Assembly: GCF_036711975.1 (NCBI RefSeq)
Contig: NC_091973.1
Span: 5,704,001 to 5,768,000, forward strand
Reading direction: 5' to 3'
Source: Onthophagus taurus
Taxonomy: Eukaryota > Arthropoda > Insecta > Coleoptera > Scarabaeidae
DNA length: 64,000 bases
Numbering within the stretch: the stretch's first letter is position 1; the number at the start of each line of letters is the position of its first letter. The notes beneath the pieces were generated by a model, which saw nothing but the letters and a program-made list of their open reading frames with translations, was not told the origin of the DNA and did not search any database. Below are positions 25,328 to 37,721 of the stretch, piece after piece. The position numbers and the translations under genes are program-made.

Positions 25328-28300
25328 ATTAAAAAATAGTATCAAAAATTTAATTTACTTAGTTAACAAGTTAAAGCATTTCATTTTGGGTTTTTTTTAA
25401 TTTCTAACGGGGGTCATAGTTTTCAATCGATAAAGGTTTGTCCGAAAAATCTTCCGTGAAAATACCAATTCTAAACCAATCACTAGAGTCTATTCTTCCA
25501 AAAAATGTGTGTAATTAAACTTTTTCTGCCAGGTTGCCGAAAAAGGATGACTCAACGATGTTCATCTCGGGTCGTCGTCTTCACGGTTTCCTCAAGTTTA
25601 CACGTATATATTAAAAGTTTAAGCGTAATAAATTTAATTAATAATACGGGATGTCGCATGGAAATCGGACTCGAAACTGCATTAAGAATATAAACTGCGA
25701 TTCATATGGTTAATATTAATCGGATAATTAATTAAGTGTAATCGAAGTTGGTAAGAGGTTTTAATAGAATTAATTATCAGTCGTTAAAATTTGAAAACAG
25801 TCGCGATGAGATGAAGAGCGAGGCGAACGGCGAGGTGAAGAGTCAGATGAAATGTGAGGTGAGGGGTGAGTTGAAGGGCGAAACCGGCGAGTATTAAATT
25901 TAAATTTACGAGGAATACGCAATACGACGAAGAAGAGGTTCGCATCCTCGTCGTCGTCTCGTCCTCTCGTCTTCTCGTCCATTATGTCGTTGAAAATTAC
26001 AAGAAGCGGCTCGCGCGGCGTTTCCAATTTTCGATTGGCACCGGTATCTGTTTAATGGCGTTATCGATTTCGAAAATCTAAAATCTGATAGAGGGGCGTA
26101 TTGAGGTGGTGGAAATGAGGCGTCGGACGTGCGGACTTGGCCTCTTCCTCTTTTCCACCTCGGACTACGTGCATCGCGGTCCGTCTGTGGGTCGGCATTG
26201 TTTTATTAAAAAACGCCGATACCGGTACCCTATAATATCCATGCCTCCTTAAGTCCCGACAACAGAAAACGAAACGCAAAAATACTCCCGTTTTTACGGA
26301 ATAAATTATACCCGACCATTTCAAGACCTCGCGCCGTTATTACTCTGTTACATTCATTGTTTTATACTATCTTCTTCTTCTCCTTCTTCTTCAATCATAA
26401 TTTATATTTCATTCCATTCGTTCGCTCAATTCTATTTCATTATTAATTAAATAATGACGAGAAACAAAATTTAAAAAATGTTTTTAGTCTTTAAAAATCG
26501 AGTTTGCGCAGTAGCGATATTGTATCCTAAAACGGGCGATGCGCAGACTCGGAAGAAAAAATAATGTTTCTTTAAAAATCTAAAATGGAAAAGAAAAGGA
26601 TTTATTTGTTGTTGAGTAGCTACCTTTAATACCGTGTTGATGTTAGCCGTCGCAAGATGACGATATGAATACACAGTGAGAAAAGTGAGTGAGGTAATTT
26701 AACCGGTTGATGTGTTTGGTTAGCGGTAACAGTTTGAAGGCGTCGGTTGTCAGGCGTCGATCAATTTAAAGCGTCGTTCTTTTGGGGGGTTGCGTCGGTA
26801 GGCATTAGCTATCGTAACGTTTGTGATCTTTTCCCGGCGTTTCGGGGCCCACGGGACCGATGCCGACCTTTTCACCGATGCTCCTCTGCCGAACTGGTCG
26901 GCGGCCAAAAACTAAAACAAGTTGGCCCTATAATTAAAGGAAACTCATTTGTGTTGGCCTGACACCTTAAAGATAGGCATTTAGTCAGCCGTCAGCGGCA
27001 TCTTTGTACCTCTCGAGCCGGCCCCGGGCCCCGCCGCCTCCTCCCGCCGTCGCCGCTCCCCGCCGCCTCGACGTCCCGTTCGCCTACCTGCTTTAAAACA
27101 ATCCGCCGGTTAACAAACTGCTTGGAAATAATACAGAAGGCGGGGCCGCTCCTTGCAGAGGCGATATCTAGCGACGCGCCACGCCTCCTACCGTTGAGAA
27201 AGGACGTCGAGCTAAAACACCACGGCGACGACGACGCCGACGCCGCTTCGTCTCCCATAACTACCAACGCCTCATCAGCGACGCCTCATAATCCCCACCT
27301 AAAAAAACACCTCAAATAAACAAAAAAATGTAAATAACCTTACAAAAATTAATATTACCATTACCTACTCCCAGAGGAAAAAACAGGAAATTTTGAAATT
27401 AGTCTACTTAGTTGATGTACACAACACATTTCCTGCTGAATAATGACTGTGTGGAAAAGATTGTTTGCACATATCATCGTCTCTTTAACATGTATAGAAG
27501 TCATTTTAACATTGCAAATAAGACGTTTTCATTCATTCTATCTCTAATTATAATCAATTAAGTAACCAGCCTTGGTTTAAATTACAGCTTAATCTGTGTT
27601 TTCAGATTATCGATAATAAAATAAAAACTTTTTGCTGATTTCTAAGCTGAAATTGAGTTCGAATTAATATTTGGTGCTTTTGTCAAAGATAACACCTTGC
27701 AAATAATTTGGTTACAATAGTCAATCTTTGATGGGCTTGCCATAAAAATGTTTTGCACACCATAGGCATAATGAGTAAATGTAACGAGTGCTTGCGGCCA
27801 CCGAGTGATGACACCGTTAGGATACTTCAATGGATAATTGTAAAACGGCCATAACGCTTATGCCTAACAGTTTTTGTCACCATTTGAGTGCGTTTATATT
27901 AGATCGGATCTATGTTCTTCTATAGGTAGAAGATAGCTTGACAGAAAAATTATGCTCAGTTCTGAATAACTGTGGCATAAAAATGGTATCACCATGTAAT
28001 TTTTCTTTTGGAATCCTTAGGTCAGATTGGTGCTCAAACTCTTTATCACCAAAATCGCCAACATTTTGTGTGTTAACTTTACTCTCAACCATGGATTCAA
28101 ACAACTTTGAATTGGAGAGCAACCTAAATAGCTCAAATTGGTTACATTGGTCTCAATCTGTCGCAGTAAATCGAAACTCCCCAAGCAGCAGTAATTTAAA
28201 AACATGACTAAATTAAGATTTAAATTTTTTTTTTAATTGAAGATGGGTTAATTTGTGATTTCTGAGAAAAAGTTGAAAGTGTATATTTTGTGTATCACGA

Positions 28301-31300
28301 AAAGTATCGATCTTTTTGTCTGAAAGCGACGACGGTTGACGGGAGAATATCAGTGGCGTAGCAGAAAAGGCGAGATGCCGACGGTTCGTTATAATTAAAT
28401 GCAAATTTTTCAAAAATCTGGCGTATAACGTGCTAAATTGAATATGGCCCGTTCTGGCAAAAAAGCTGCAAAATCATTTAGCTCAATTACCAGGCATTGA
28501 ACGGCCGATCGACCGGTGTACATTGTGTACACCTTTTGACTTTATACTCAAGTTAAACTGTTGAAAATTGGATAGATTTTTTAGCAGGAGTTTACATTAA
28601 TCGGGAAAAAGGTGGCTCAAAGAAGCCGACGTGCGCGGCCTTACCGACAAAAGCCCCTTATTACCGATCACAATAATAATAAACACATTGTGCAAATTTC
28701 CGCTAACCGCATTCACGTGTATTAATAGCCTCCGTTGTTGGTCAAAACTAGAATTTTTCACTAATTGCTGCGAACGAACACAAAGGAATTGCGAATATTT
28801 TAATTATAAAATTCCAACAGACCCCGTTCCATAAAAGATATATTTTAAAAAAATCGAAATATCGATTTAATATTAATAATACACCGGTACTACGCTATTT
28901 AATTAACTCACTTATATTTGAATTTCCCATTACTAAACTGGAAGTGGGCAAATTGTAATTGCGTGTTGATTTATAACGATCGTATATTGAGATTATTATA
29001 CAACTTTTAACATTTTGTTTATGATGAATATATGTTTTTTTAATTACTTTTTTATTTGCCCAATAAAAATATCGTAATGAAATAAAAGTTAAAGAGGACG
29101 ACACCGTTTGCCAATAAAGAAATTTCGATTTCATTTACCCTATTAAATCTTTGATGCTAATAAAATTAAACTCGGCACGCTTGTCATGTCATATATTATT
29201 TTAATAAATTGTTGTGGCATAATGGACCATCTGTCCGACTCGAACCTTACTCGCCGACAAAGCGATACCTTTTTTCACGTATAATTTGTTTGCGAATTTC
29301 CTATTATCTTATAATGGGGTGGCATTTATTATTTATTTTTAAAGAACTGGGACCGTTTCTACCTACTCCCTTTTGTAGTAAGCTTTCTTAGCGCCTAATG
29401 TCTTGTCCAACAAACACCAAAACGTTTCCTAAAAAATTTACCTAAACTACGATTAACCCCAATTATAACTTTTTTTCTTATCCACTCACGATACATATAC
29501 ATGTTATATAGAGAGAGTGTAATTTAAAAAAAAAACTAGGGTTAATTCGGTTGTAATTTGAACGTGAAGGTAAAGGGGTGAGATAAGGTTTTTATAGGGT
29601 TGTATATTTTCGAGTTTTGACTAATTACATGGGTAATTACGGGTAGTTAATTTGGTGAGGAGCTCCACGTTGTAAAAGCAAATAATGTTTAGGAAATAAT
29701 TAAAGCGTCGGTCCGACGAGCCGCCCCGTCTCGGGTACGAGTTGTAAAATTTAGATTCTGACACCTGGTTTTACCTGAAGAACGCCGCAGAGGTGGAATG
29801 TTTCTGATTGCGTCTAAGGTGCCGTCGAAGAAAGGAGAAGAAGAGAGGAGAAGAAAGAGCGTGGACTCGTTGAGAGGCTTTGTTTCACTTGCCGCCAAGC
29901 AGTCTGAGGTCGTCTTTAAAAAGGTTGCCTCGCCGGGGCATCATCGTCGTCGGGCAAGCCAATGAGTTGTAAAAATGCAAATCGCATTGTTCGGACGGAA
30001 TTATTTTTTTATGGGCATTAAGTGTGGAATAATCCGAAATTTGACCTTTGTCCGTCCGGACGGGATGACAAATAAATTTTTTGAATACGACCGGAGGCCC
30101 TTCTTGCAGATACTTGTCTCCTTCTAGGCGGACAAAACTATAAAAACATTATTGTTATCCACCTTGGCTTATATCCATTCTTAGAACCCAACCGGCGGAG
30201 TTTATTACTTCGCCCATTATTTTCGGCACATTCTACCGCAGATTAGATTAGATTAACGTCAACATTTTTTGATATATCTTCAACCGCAACGTATATTTGT
30301 CTGTCGGGAGAGTAACGCGCTATTGTTCCCAAGAACATAAACACCAACAATGCTACAATTTGACCAACGTACTTCTTAAACAAAATACCTTTCGCCACTT
30401 ATCCGGTCTTTGTTACCACTTACTCCACGTAATCATTTCTACTTAAACTAAACAATTCATTTAAATATCCAAATTCAACAATACGAAATTAACAGAAACA
30501 AAGTTTCAAATCTTGAAATCTATCCAACAGGTCTAGCGTGAGATGTCAAACTTCTTACTACTTTAATTTCATTTTCAAACCAGACACAATTTACCACTTC
30601 CTTTCCTACACTTAACTTTATAATCAATTTTTGGGTTCGTTTCAAAAGTTATTTTTGAGAAATATTATAATTTATTGAGATCTCTGAGGATGGTTAAAAC
30701 CCGAAACTTGTAAATTATTTAAACCAATAATTTTTAATAAGTGATTTAGCCGCCACTCCTTAGATGGCGTTCTAAGGCGTACAATATTTGTTCTGTTCAG
30801 TTGTCCATGATGTCGCTAAATTTATGGTTAGTGTGTGACCAAGAACATTCTTGAGCCAGCGCTATATATTTAAAAGTAGATCTATAATTTATTATGACGC
30901 CGTCTTATAAGCTGTCACTTACATAGAGAATTGTATAGTAAGGATTGGAAACAATTTTCTGCCGTTGCATAATAAAGCAAGCTAATTTACCCTCAAGAAA
31001 TAGCTTGTTTTACTTTTATCAATATGTCATTCACGGCGTACCTCAATAATATCTGTGATTTAAAAATGTATGCATGCTTTTGGTTATTATATTAATATAT
31101 TATGTACGGCTCTATCATTATTCATCAAAAAGACTAATATTTTCGTAATAATCAGAAAATTTTAACATACTTTGATGTATCACACACCATATCGGAGATA
31201 AAATTTGTTTTCTGCCATCTTGATTTTATAAAAATTAAGATACCTGGGTTGTTATAATACGTAGATATGTCGAGTTCGGATTTATTTTAAATGTTTTTTA

Positions 31301-34300
31301 ACTATCTACCGTAATGTTTATGAATCATTTGATTTCGGTCATCTTGAATAACTAGCCTTATGATTATGGCAAAATGTGGCAGAAATTATTGGTGAAATGG
31401 CAGAAAGGATTTCTATCGTATTCTGAATGTAATAATGCAGAGTTAGTGCATTGTAATTTCTATAGCCAGCGTTCTAGGTTAAATCAGAATTTATTAGTTA
31501 TTATTATTGGAGGTATAAATGCTTTATGAGATAATAAAGATAATTTGTTAGAAATAACTTCGATGAGTTTGATAATAATAAGAAAAGAGGTTAGATTTAA
31601 TGATTAAATTATAAAAGCCGGTGACGTATAGCATTTTTGTAGAAGAGTCCGAGGATGGAACGATCGTTTGGGTCTCGGCGTGTGGGGATACAATAAAAGG
31701 AGGTAGAAAGAGCGAAGCCGCCGTGGTTATTATGGCGCTGGTCTAAATGTTCGATTATATGGGGGTCCAAGAAATTTGATCATATCAAAATGAGCGGCAT
31801 CCAAAAGAGCCTTGCCGGTAGAAACGCCCACATCACACCTGGCTGCAACTCATCCGCGATCTCGGCGTAGATTTATAACCAATTCTCCTCAGCTCTCCTC
31901 TAATAATGAAGCAAAACCGGTCGGGCCCCCGGGGGCCATGCATAGCGCACTTGTCACCCCGCCGCCTCTGAAATTGATTCAAAATATTACGAATTAAATT
32001 TAACCGGATTTACCTCCACGAAAACTAACTCGACGCTTATTTATATCCCGATTATTTATACGCCTTTCCATATTTTTAAACTGACAATTCCAATGATATA
32101 CGATCCGCGGAAATTGCATTGGCATTTCGTAACTGTTAATACCACAAGGAAATGTTTCACGTTGATGCATAAGAATGGTTTATATCTTACACTATCAAAA
32201 CCACCTATAATTACAAATCAAAGAGAAAGAAAATTTATTATTTATGTTTCATCATTTTATTCTTACGTCCACACAAATGAGACCCTAAAAGATTTTCGAT
32301 CTTGTTGATTATCGTTGTTACGTGAAAGGCCGGCTATCCCAAAGTGGGAAATAAAGCGTTACATTCGGCAGAACTTAGTTTGCCTTTGATCTGGACTAAT
32401 CGCGCTTCAAATCATTTCTCCCTTCAACATGACTGATTGTCCCGCGACGTCTAATAGAGACGAAATGATGACCAACCTAACGACTGGTGGAATTGTCTTC
32501 TTAGAAAATGCCTGCACGCATTACCAACCAAATAATTCTCCAAACCGTTTCTTAATTAAAAAACAATCACCAACAATATTCGAATTATATTTATTTAATA
32601 TAATTCTTAATATAGGGATTTGTAGTGGTTTAAGAGGTTGAGGCAGACGGCTTGTCTGGTCTTCTGGTCGGTCTTGACCTGCGTTCCCAACACCTATAAA
32701 CCGACCAGATAAAGGTCGCCCTCAACGCTCAAAAACTGAACGTAACCCTCTACTTCCACCAGACTTACAGACGCCATTATACGCAGACGGTTTGTCTCGC
32801 AGCGCGTCATCAATTTCCATTAAATTTTTAACCGAGGTATTTCAATTTTGAAGTAGAAAATAAAACTTAGTATAAGTTGTTTGTATAATATATAGTGCGA
32901 GCATAAAAGATGAAGACGCAAAAAAAGATGGGTTAAAAAAAAAATTGATGTTGCAACATCAGGCTGTGTAGAGGTTGTATAGAGTAGATTGCGTGCATTT
33001 TCACACGTTTTAAGGTAACAATGGCTAGACCACCTTCGACGTGGAAATTAAATAAATTCCGGGTTTTCGGAATGGGCCTTAATTAATTGCGGCAGAAAAC
33101 GGTTTTGTGAGAGCCGAAAGCGTACGTCAGGTGCCGGTCGGGACAGAAAACTAAAACGAGAACGAGAAGCAAATCGGCCATTGTTGAAAAGAGAGAACGT
33201 TTCGGAGGGAAAAGAAGCGGCGTAGCGCAAATAAATACCAAGTTGATTTATGGTTACCGAAGGTAATTACTTAATATAAATTATTTATGGGCTAGATTGT
33301 TTAAATAAATGTTTATACTAGCAACGCAAACAATAGGTAACGATATATTGGTTGCTAATGAAATAACGAGTAGGTGCCCGCAATAAGCAATAAACGCTCG
33401 GGAGTATGATTTACAAGCTTTTGGTCTTACCGTATTAGCTCTTACAACCACACTTTTATTAATTTTAAGCACTTTACTGTCGCTTTACTTTTTATCTCTT
33501 TCCTCCGTATTATCAAATGATTGTTTTCCGTGTTGAAGTAATTTAAATTAAGGCTGCGGTAAATTTATAGAATAAAGGCGAGTTTACGGCAAAACCACAG
33601 GCTCGCAAAGATTTCGTTTCTTTATTACTGCAATATCGTAAATCTTCGGTATTGTTTTTACCGTTTTCTTCTTTCCCCGACCATCGCTCTGTCGTTACTT
33701 AATTACTTCAGCTTCAAAGCGGGACGGATAAACGAGCATTAGAACGAATCAGAGTCTGACGGCCCGACGATGACCGCCAGAAGATAGAAAAATAAAATAA
33801 CAAAAACCCACATACAAAAAAGCCTTAATTAGCCATAATACGAACCTCGACAATCACATCGTAACTACACGTCAAATAAATCGCTTAATAACCATCTATT
33901 TAGCATCCAACTCTTACTTTTACTTGAACACCTTACATTACTCTCATCTTTTATTTTTCCTACCGAGATACACAAATTTGTCACGTATATGACAAGGTGA
34001 GCGAAAATTTATGCTCCACTCGTTATTATTTTTCTTATTACGTTTCACTCATTCTTTTTTAGATTTAATATTATTTAAATGCAAACATATGAAGGAAGTG
34101 TCCATTGGCCATAGTAAATGCGTTACAATTAATCAGCTCGTCAGTCAGGTCTGATGTAACCGCTGAATTCAAACTATAGCTATGCGTCAAAATGACAAGT
34201 CTCCTTTTTAGGGCCAGCCTGTGGCTCGGCACACCCTGTATAATGAAGCGAAGATGGCGAGGCCGGCAGCAGCACATTACGGTAATTATTTAAAGCGGCT

Positions 34301-34626
34301 TGCAAAAGTGTTATGGCACGTTCGTCGGCTAAGCAGAAAATTCCTCAATTAATTAAAGCCAGGTTGAGGTTATCGAATTTACTACGAAAATTGACGACGC
34401 TATACCAACCTGATTATTCGAGGAAAACGAAATAATAATAATAATATTGATCAAGTATTAAATTTACAGTCTTTTTTTTCAAACTTAAAAATATAATCAA
34501 AATATCATATATAATTGTGTATTGCAATTGAATCGAAATTAGTTGAACAATTTTTGTTTGTTTTTCATTTGGTTATTTATTATTATTTATTATCAATACA
34601 AAAGTGAGATGACTGTTTGGAATAAA
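25328..34626. other. Gene desert downstream of FoxB
   Basis: No gene is recognised over about 9.3 kb. GC-richer islands lie at about 25,770-26,330, 26,700-27,300, 28,430-28,640, 29,660-30,240, 31,620-31,960 and 33,560-33,790. The 26,700-27,300 island is the most GC-rich stretch of the window. Eroded frames at about 27,640-28,130 (minus) read partly like protein but match nothing I know. The placement beside a forkhead gene makes long-range regulatory elements plausible. Confidence 0.35.
25800..25985. repeat. Purine-rich imperfect repeat followed by a pyrimidine-rich tract
   Basis: From about 25,800 to 25,885 the plus strand is a run of GGTGAG/GGCGA/GATGAG-like pentamer-to-decamer repeats. 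About 40 bases later (25,925-25,980) it switches to CTCGTC-type repeats on the same strand. The strand asymmetry flips between the two tracts. The serine/arginine-rich frame across it on the minus strand is a by-product of the repeat. Confidence 0.5.
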
Positions 34627-34627
34627 C

Positions 34628-34633
34628 TTTATT
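34628..34633 (-). terminator. Polyadenylation signal of FoxB
   Basis: AATAAA on the minus strand lies about 60 bases past the FoxB stop codon, in AT-rich sequence. The spacing is suitable for a short 3' untranslated region. Confidence 0.6.
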
Positions 34634-34692
34634 AACGAGTACTGTAAGTACATGACATACACAATAGATACACGATAACAGTTACTAACCAT

Positions 34693-35691
34693 TCACACGT
34701 TGAGGGCATCCCCTGAAGAACAAGATGAGGTGTCCACGGGATCCTCGCGTTTCGGGGCTAGGAAACTAATCGGGGGTAAACTTTTCACGAGCTGTCTGTC
34801 GCACTCGCCTTCGTTTTCAAAGTCTAAACCGGTGGGGAGCACGTGTAACGGGTTTGGGGCCGATAGGGGATATTGCACGGGAATTGGCACTGGATGATAC
34901 GCATTCGGGAACACTCCGGGCACGATGGGGTGTGGTTTAACAACACCTGGATTTAAATTCGCGACACTTGCACTATTCATAGACATTAAAGCTGCGGCAT
35001 ATTCGAAAAGCGCCGCTTGTTGAGCTGCTAAGAACTCGTCCCGATTAAGATCCTCTAATCTGGGAGCTGCAGGTGGTAAAATACCTGGCCAGGAAAACCT
35101 TGGTAAAGATTGCAGTGCGCATCCGGTTGTAGGTATCATTGGCGTCGGATGAGCCGGAGCTGGTTTCGTATCGGAAATTAAACTATCGATGCTGAAGGAT
35201 TTGATGGCCGTTGAAGTAGTTTGAGCGACGGATACCAACGGTAACGTTGTTGCGGACACTTCGGGAATCCTTGGAACGTGTGTGGACGAACTCGGAGCGG
35301 CAAAGGAACTATTTTGGAGCTTGCTCAAACTATCTAATTCCTCGTGGACATGTTTTGGAAGCTTAAATCGTTTTCGTCTCCTAAGAAAGCTACCGTTTTC
35401 AAACATGTCCAAAGCGGAAGGATGTAATGCCCAAAAGGCACCTTTTCCAGGCCGATCAGGTCTCCTTGGAATCTTTATGAAGCAATCGTTAAACGAAAGA
35501 TTGTGTCTCAACGAGTTTTGCCACCTCTGGGTGTTCCGACGGTAGTAAGGAAATCTATCTGTTATGAACCGATAAATCTCTGACAACGGCAACATCTTCT
35601 CCGGCGAGCTCCATATCGCCATTGCTGTGAGGGAAATGTAAGAGTACGGTGGCTTTTGATCCCCGTAGGTTTCTCTCGAAGGCCGAGGCAT
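34693..35691 (-). CDS. FoxB: Forkhead box transcription factor FoxB
   Basis: This is a 332-residue DNA-binding nuclear transcription factor. The forkhead domain spans residues about 11-110, opening [16 protein letters not shown]. The recognition helix region [19 protein letters not shown] carries the conserved Asn, Arg and His that contact DNA. The domain closes with [11 protein letters not shown], typical of FoxB, the group containing Drosophila fd96Ca and fd96Cb. The start [12 protein letters not shown] matches FoxB proteins, which begin almost directly with the domain. FSIDSLI at residues 166-172 is an eh1-like motif of the kind that recruits the Groucho corepressor. The tail is rich in Pro, Ala and Ser. 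Just before the ATG sits a pyrimidine tract ending AATAG, a good splice acceptor, so the coding exon is probably preceded by a non-coding exon. FoxB genes generally act in patterning of the neuroectoderm. Confidence 0.95.
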   Translation of the reverse strand: MPRPSRETYGDQKPPYSYISLTAMAIWSSPEKMLPLSEIYRFITDRFPYYRRNTQRWQNSLRHNLSFNDCFIKIPRRPDRPGKGAFWALHPSALDMFENGSFLRRRKRFKLPKHVHEELDSLSKLQNSSFAAPSSSTHVPRIPEVSATTLPLVSVAQTTSTAIKSFSIDSLISDTKPAPAHPTPMIPTTGCALQSLPRFSWPGILPPAAPRLEDLNRDEFLAAQQAALFEYAAALMSMNSASVANLNPGVVKPHPIVPGVFPNAYHPVPIPVQYPLSAPNPLHVLPTGLDFENEGECDRQLVKSLPPISFLAPKREDPVDTSSCSSGDALNV

Positions 35692-35695
35692 ATCT
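35692..35695 (-). other. Probable splice acceptor just upstream of the FoxB start codon
   Basis: On the minus strand a run of T residues is followed by AATAG and then AT-ATG, leaving only two bases between the acceptor AG and the FoxB start codon. The next strong donor upstream is at 36,835. Confidence 0.5.
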
Positions 35696-35729
35696 ATTAA
35701 AAAAAAACATTACATTTAAAATATTTTTT

Positions 35730-35822
35730 ATATTTTATTAATTTATTTTATTAATTTATTTTATTAATTTATTTTATCAATTTATTTTAAGAATTTATTT
35801 CATCAATTTATTTTTCAACTCC
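35730..35822. repeat. AT-rich tandem repeat of about 14 bases
   Basis: A unit like TTAATTTATTTTA is repeated about six times with increasing divergence, inside the presumed 5' intron of FoxB. Confidence 0.6.
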
Positions 35823-36835
35823 CCCTAATACTAAAACCATGACAACAAAAATTGCCGATTGATCAAACAACCGTTCCGTGACGGGAACGGGAACGGATTC
35901 AATTTTGCGATTTCGGTTTTCCCGACAGTAAATTCGATTAAAAGCAAACCTATGTATTCAATGTTTTACGGCGGCAAAACAGAGGGACGATTTGGGTCGT
36001 TTATCAAAACAGCTTCGCTGGTTAATTAGAACGATAACAAAACCCATTTCACTTAACGACATTTTCAACGTTTCCTTTCCTACCAATAGGTCCATTATCA
36101 ACCGAACTAGCTGATGACTATTTTCTTTTTTTGTTGATTAAATTCTCAATAAGTAGTTTTCCCAGCGCAAACACAATGACGGTGTATTAAACAGCATTTT
36201 TCTCTTAGCTTTTAGTTAATAGTTAATGATCTTCTAATGGTCGTTTGTGAAAGGAACAATTTTCTTGCAGCAAAAGCAATGATTATTATCACGGATTTGC
36301 TCTATTTATACCATCAATTTAGAATAGCTTTAATTGTTTCAGCTACTACGACCAAACGAAACCAAACCAAACCAATATATTGATTATTATTATTATTTCA
36401 TTATTAATAATAACTCACCTTCCATGCTGCATACGTTTACAGTACAATTATTTATTAGTAACTGGATAAGTAACTTGAGTTATAAGGTGATGTTGATATG
36501 GACAACACGCTTGGCACACTAACAATTCTAATCGCTGGTTTATTCGGTTATTGATGAGGTCAATTTCCTTCTCAATGTACATGTGTAATCACCTAATTAG
36601 TCATTACTTTGATATACCTATAGTTCGGTAGTCAATCATTGTTATTGTTTATTAAAAAATGTTAATTGTGATAAAATTACTGTTTTTAGAATTATTCTTG
36701 GAAGTTGTGGCATGTTGAGTCTAAGTAAAGAAAACGTCGGATGTTTCAATAAAGCCTTTACTGGTCCTTTTTATGAATTCAATGTCCAGTAAAGAATCGG
36801 TAAGTGCAAGATTAGGAATTTTATTGTATACTTAC

Positions 36836-37056
36836 TTTGCTATGGTCGAACTTTATCGCAGCATATCGCGTCTGGTTGACATCTCCCTCCGGCGTTATCA
36901 CTAAAAAAGGTAAAATGATCACCACAAGTACCCAGATCACATCACCGAGAATATAAGCGGAATTTTTCCTCAAAATCCGGGCACTTATCGAGTTGACTTG
37001 GTGGTTGTTCCGTTGTCGGCAACCTTTGTAGTAGAACTTAACAAATCGGTTTATCT
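36836..37056 (-). other. Candidate 5' exon of FoxB (non-coding)
   Basis: On the minus strand a GC-richer segment ends with a strong donor, GCAAA followed by GTAAGTAT (GT at 36,835-36,834), with no other gene to own it. Joining it to the acceptor at 35,694 would give FoxB a first intron of about 1.1 kb. A pyrimidine tract ending CCCCGCAG at about 37,057 could be an acceptor for an even earlier exon. One frame is open for about 70 codons and contains a hydrophobic run (VIWVLVVIILPFLVI), but it has no Met, so I read it as untranslated or as an exon of an unknown protein whose start I cannot find. Confidence 0.35.
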
Positions 37057-37721
37057 CTGCGGGGATAAGGTTTAAAATCAGTTTGCAGCAGCGCGGATAT
37101 TATGGTCAACCCGAAACCACAACCTCCGCGTGCTTATTGGGACAAAACTGCACCCTTGCCGTCTGGGCGTGAACGCGGATACCATGGAGGCGGTACTACC
37201 ATTTCTGCCTCCATTTTGTTTCGAACCCCCTTCTCTCTCCATACCTCCCACCGGCTCGTTCCACCGCATAACTCATTTCTTATTATAAAAGCCTCGTTAC
37301 TTCTTCGTGGTCATTATTAATATTGATAACTGGTTCATTCCAACTGGTCGCTATTTTCATTAATTAAATTTACTATGGACGTCTCCAGGATGTCTTTAAT
37401 ATTTATCTTCCATTCCTATAACAATTCCTATTTTATTATTAAAATCTTTTTACTACTTCTTTTGATACCTTAATTTAAAAAAAATTTAATTTTGTGAAAC
37501 AATTTTTAAATTTAAATTTTATCTCCATACTTGCGATCACACCACCATCTTTAATCCATTCATGAAACTAAAAACAAACACTTATAATATATACCCATAG
37601 ATGGGGCTATCAATCTCCCCAAGCAATATAGAGGTGGCGCTATGTGCCTAAAAAATAATAAAAACAGGTCATCACAAAAACTGTTAGGTTATGTTCAACG
37701 TTATTGTGTTTTTTTAGCAAA
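37057..37721. promoter_or_regulatory. Divergent upstream region between FoxB and PRCC
   Basis: FoxB (minus) and PRCC (plus) are head-to-head, so this stretch should contain the PRCC promoter and perhaps the FoxB start site. I see no clear TATA box. A GC-richer stretch at about 37,080-37,270 borders the candidate FoxB exon. Confidence 0.35.

Noticed and set aside
34150-34260. ACACCCTGTATA near 34,233 as one end of a mariner-like MITE
   Set aside because: I could not find a matching inverted end nearby, so a complete element is not supported.
36836-37080. Met-less frame with a hydrophobic stretch (minus strand) as a membrane-protein gene
   Set aside because: There is no start codon in frame and no identifiable partner exon. 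The donor is better explained as the end of a FoxB 5' exon, though this is not settled.
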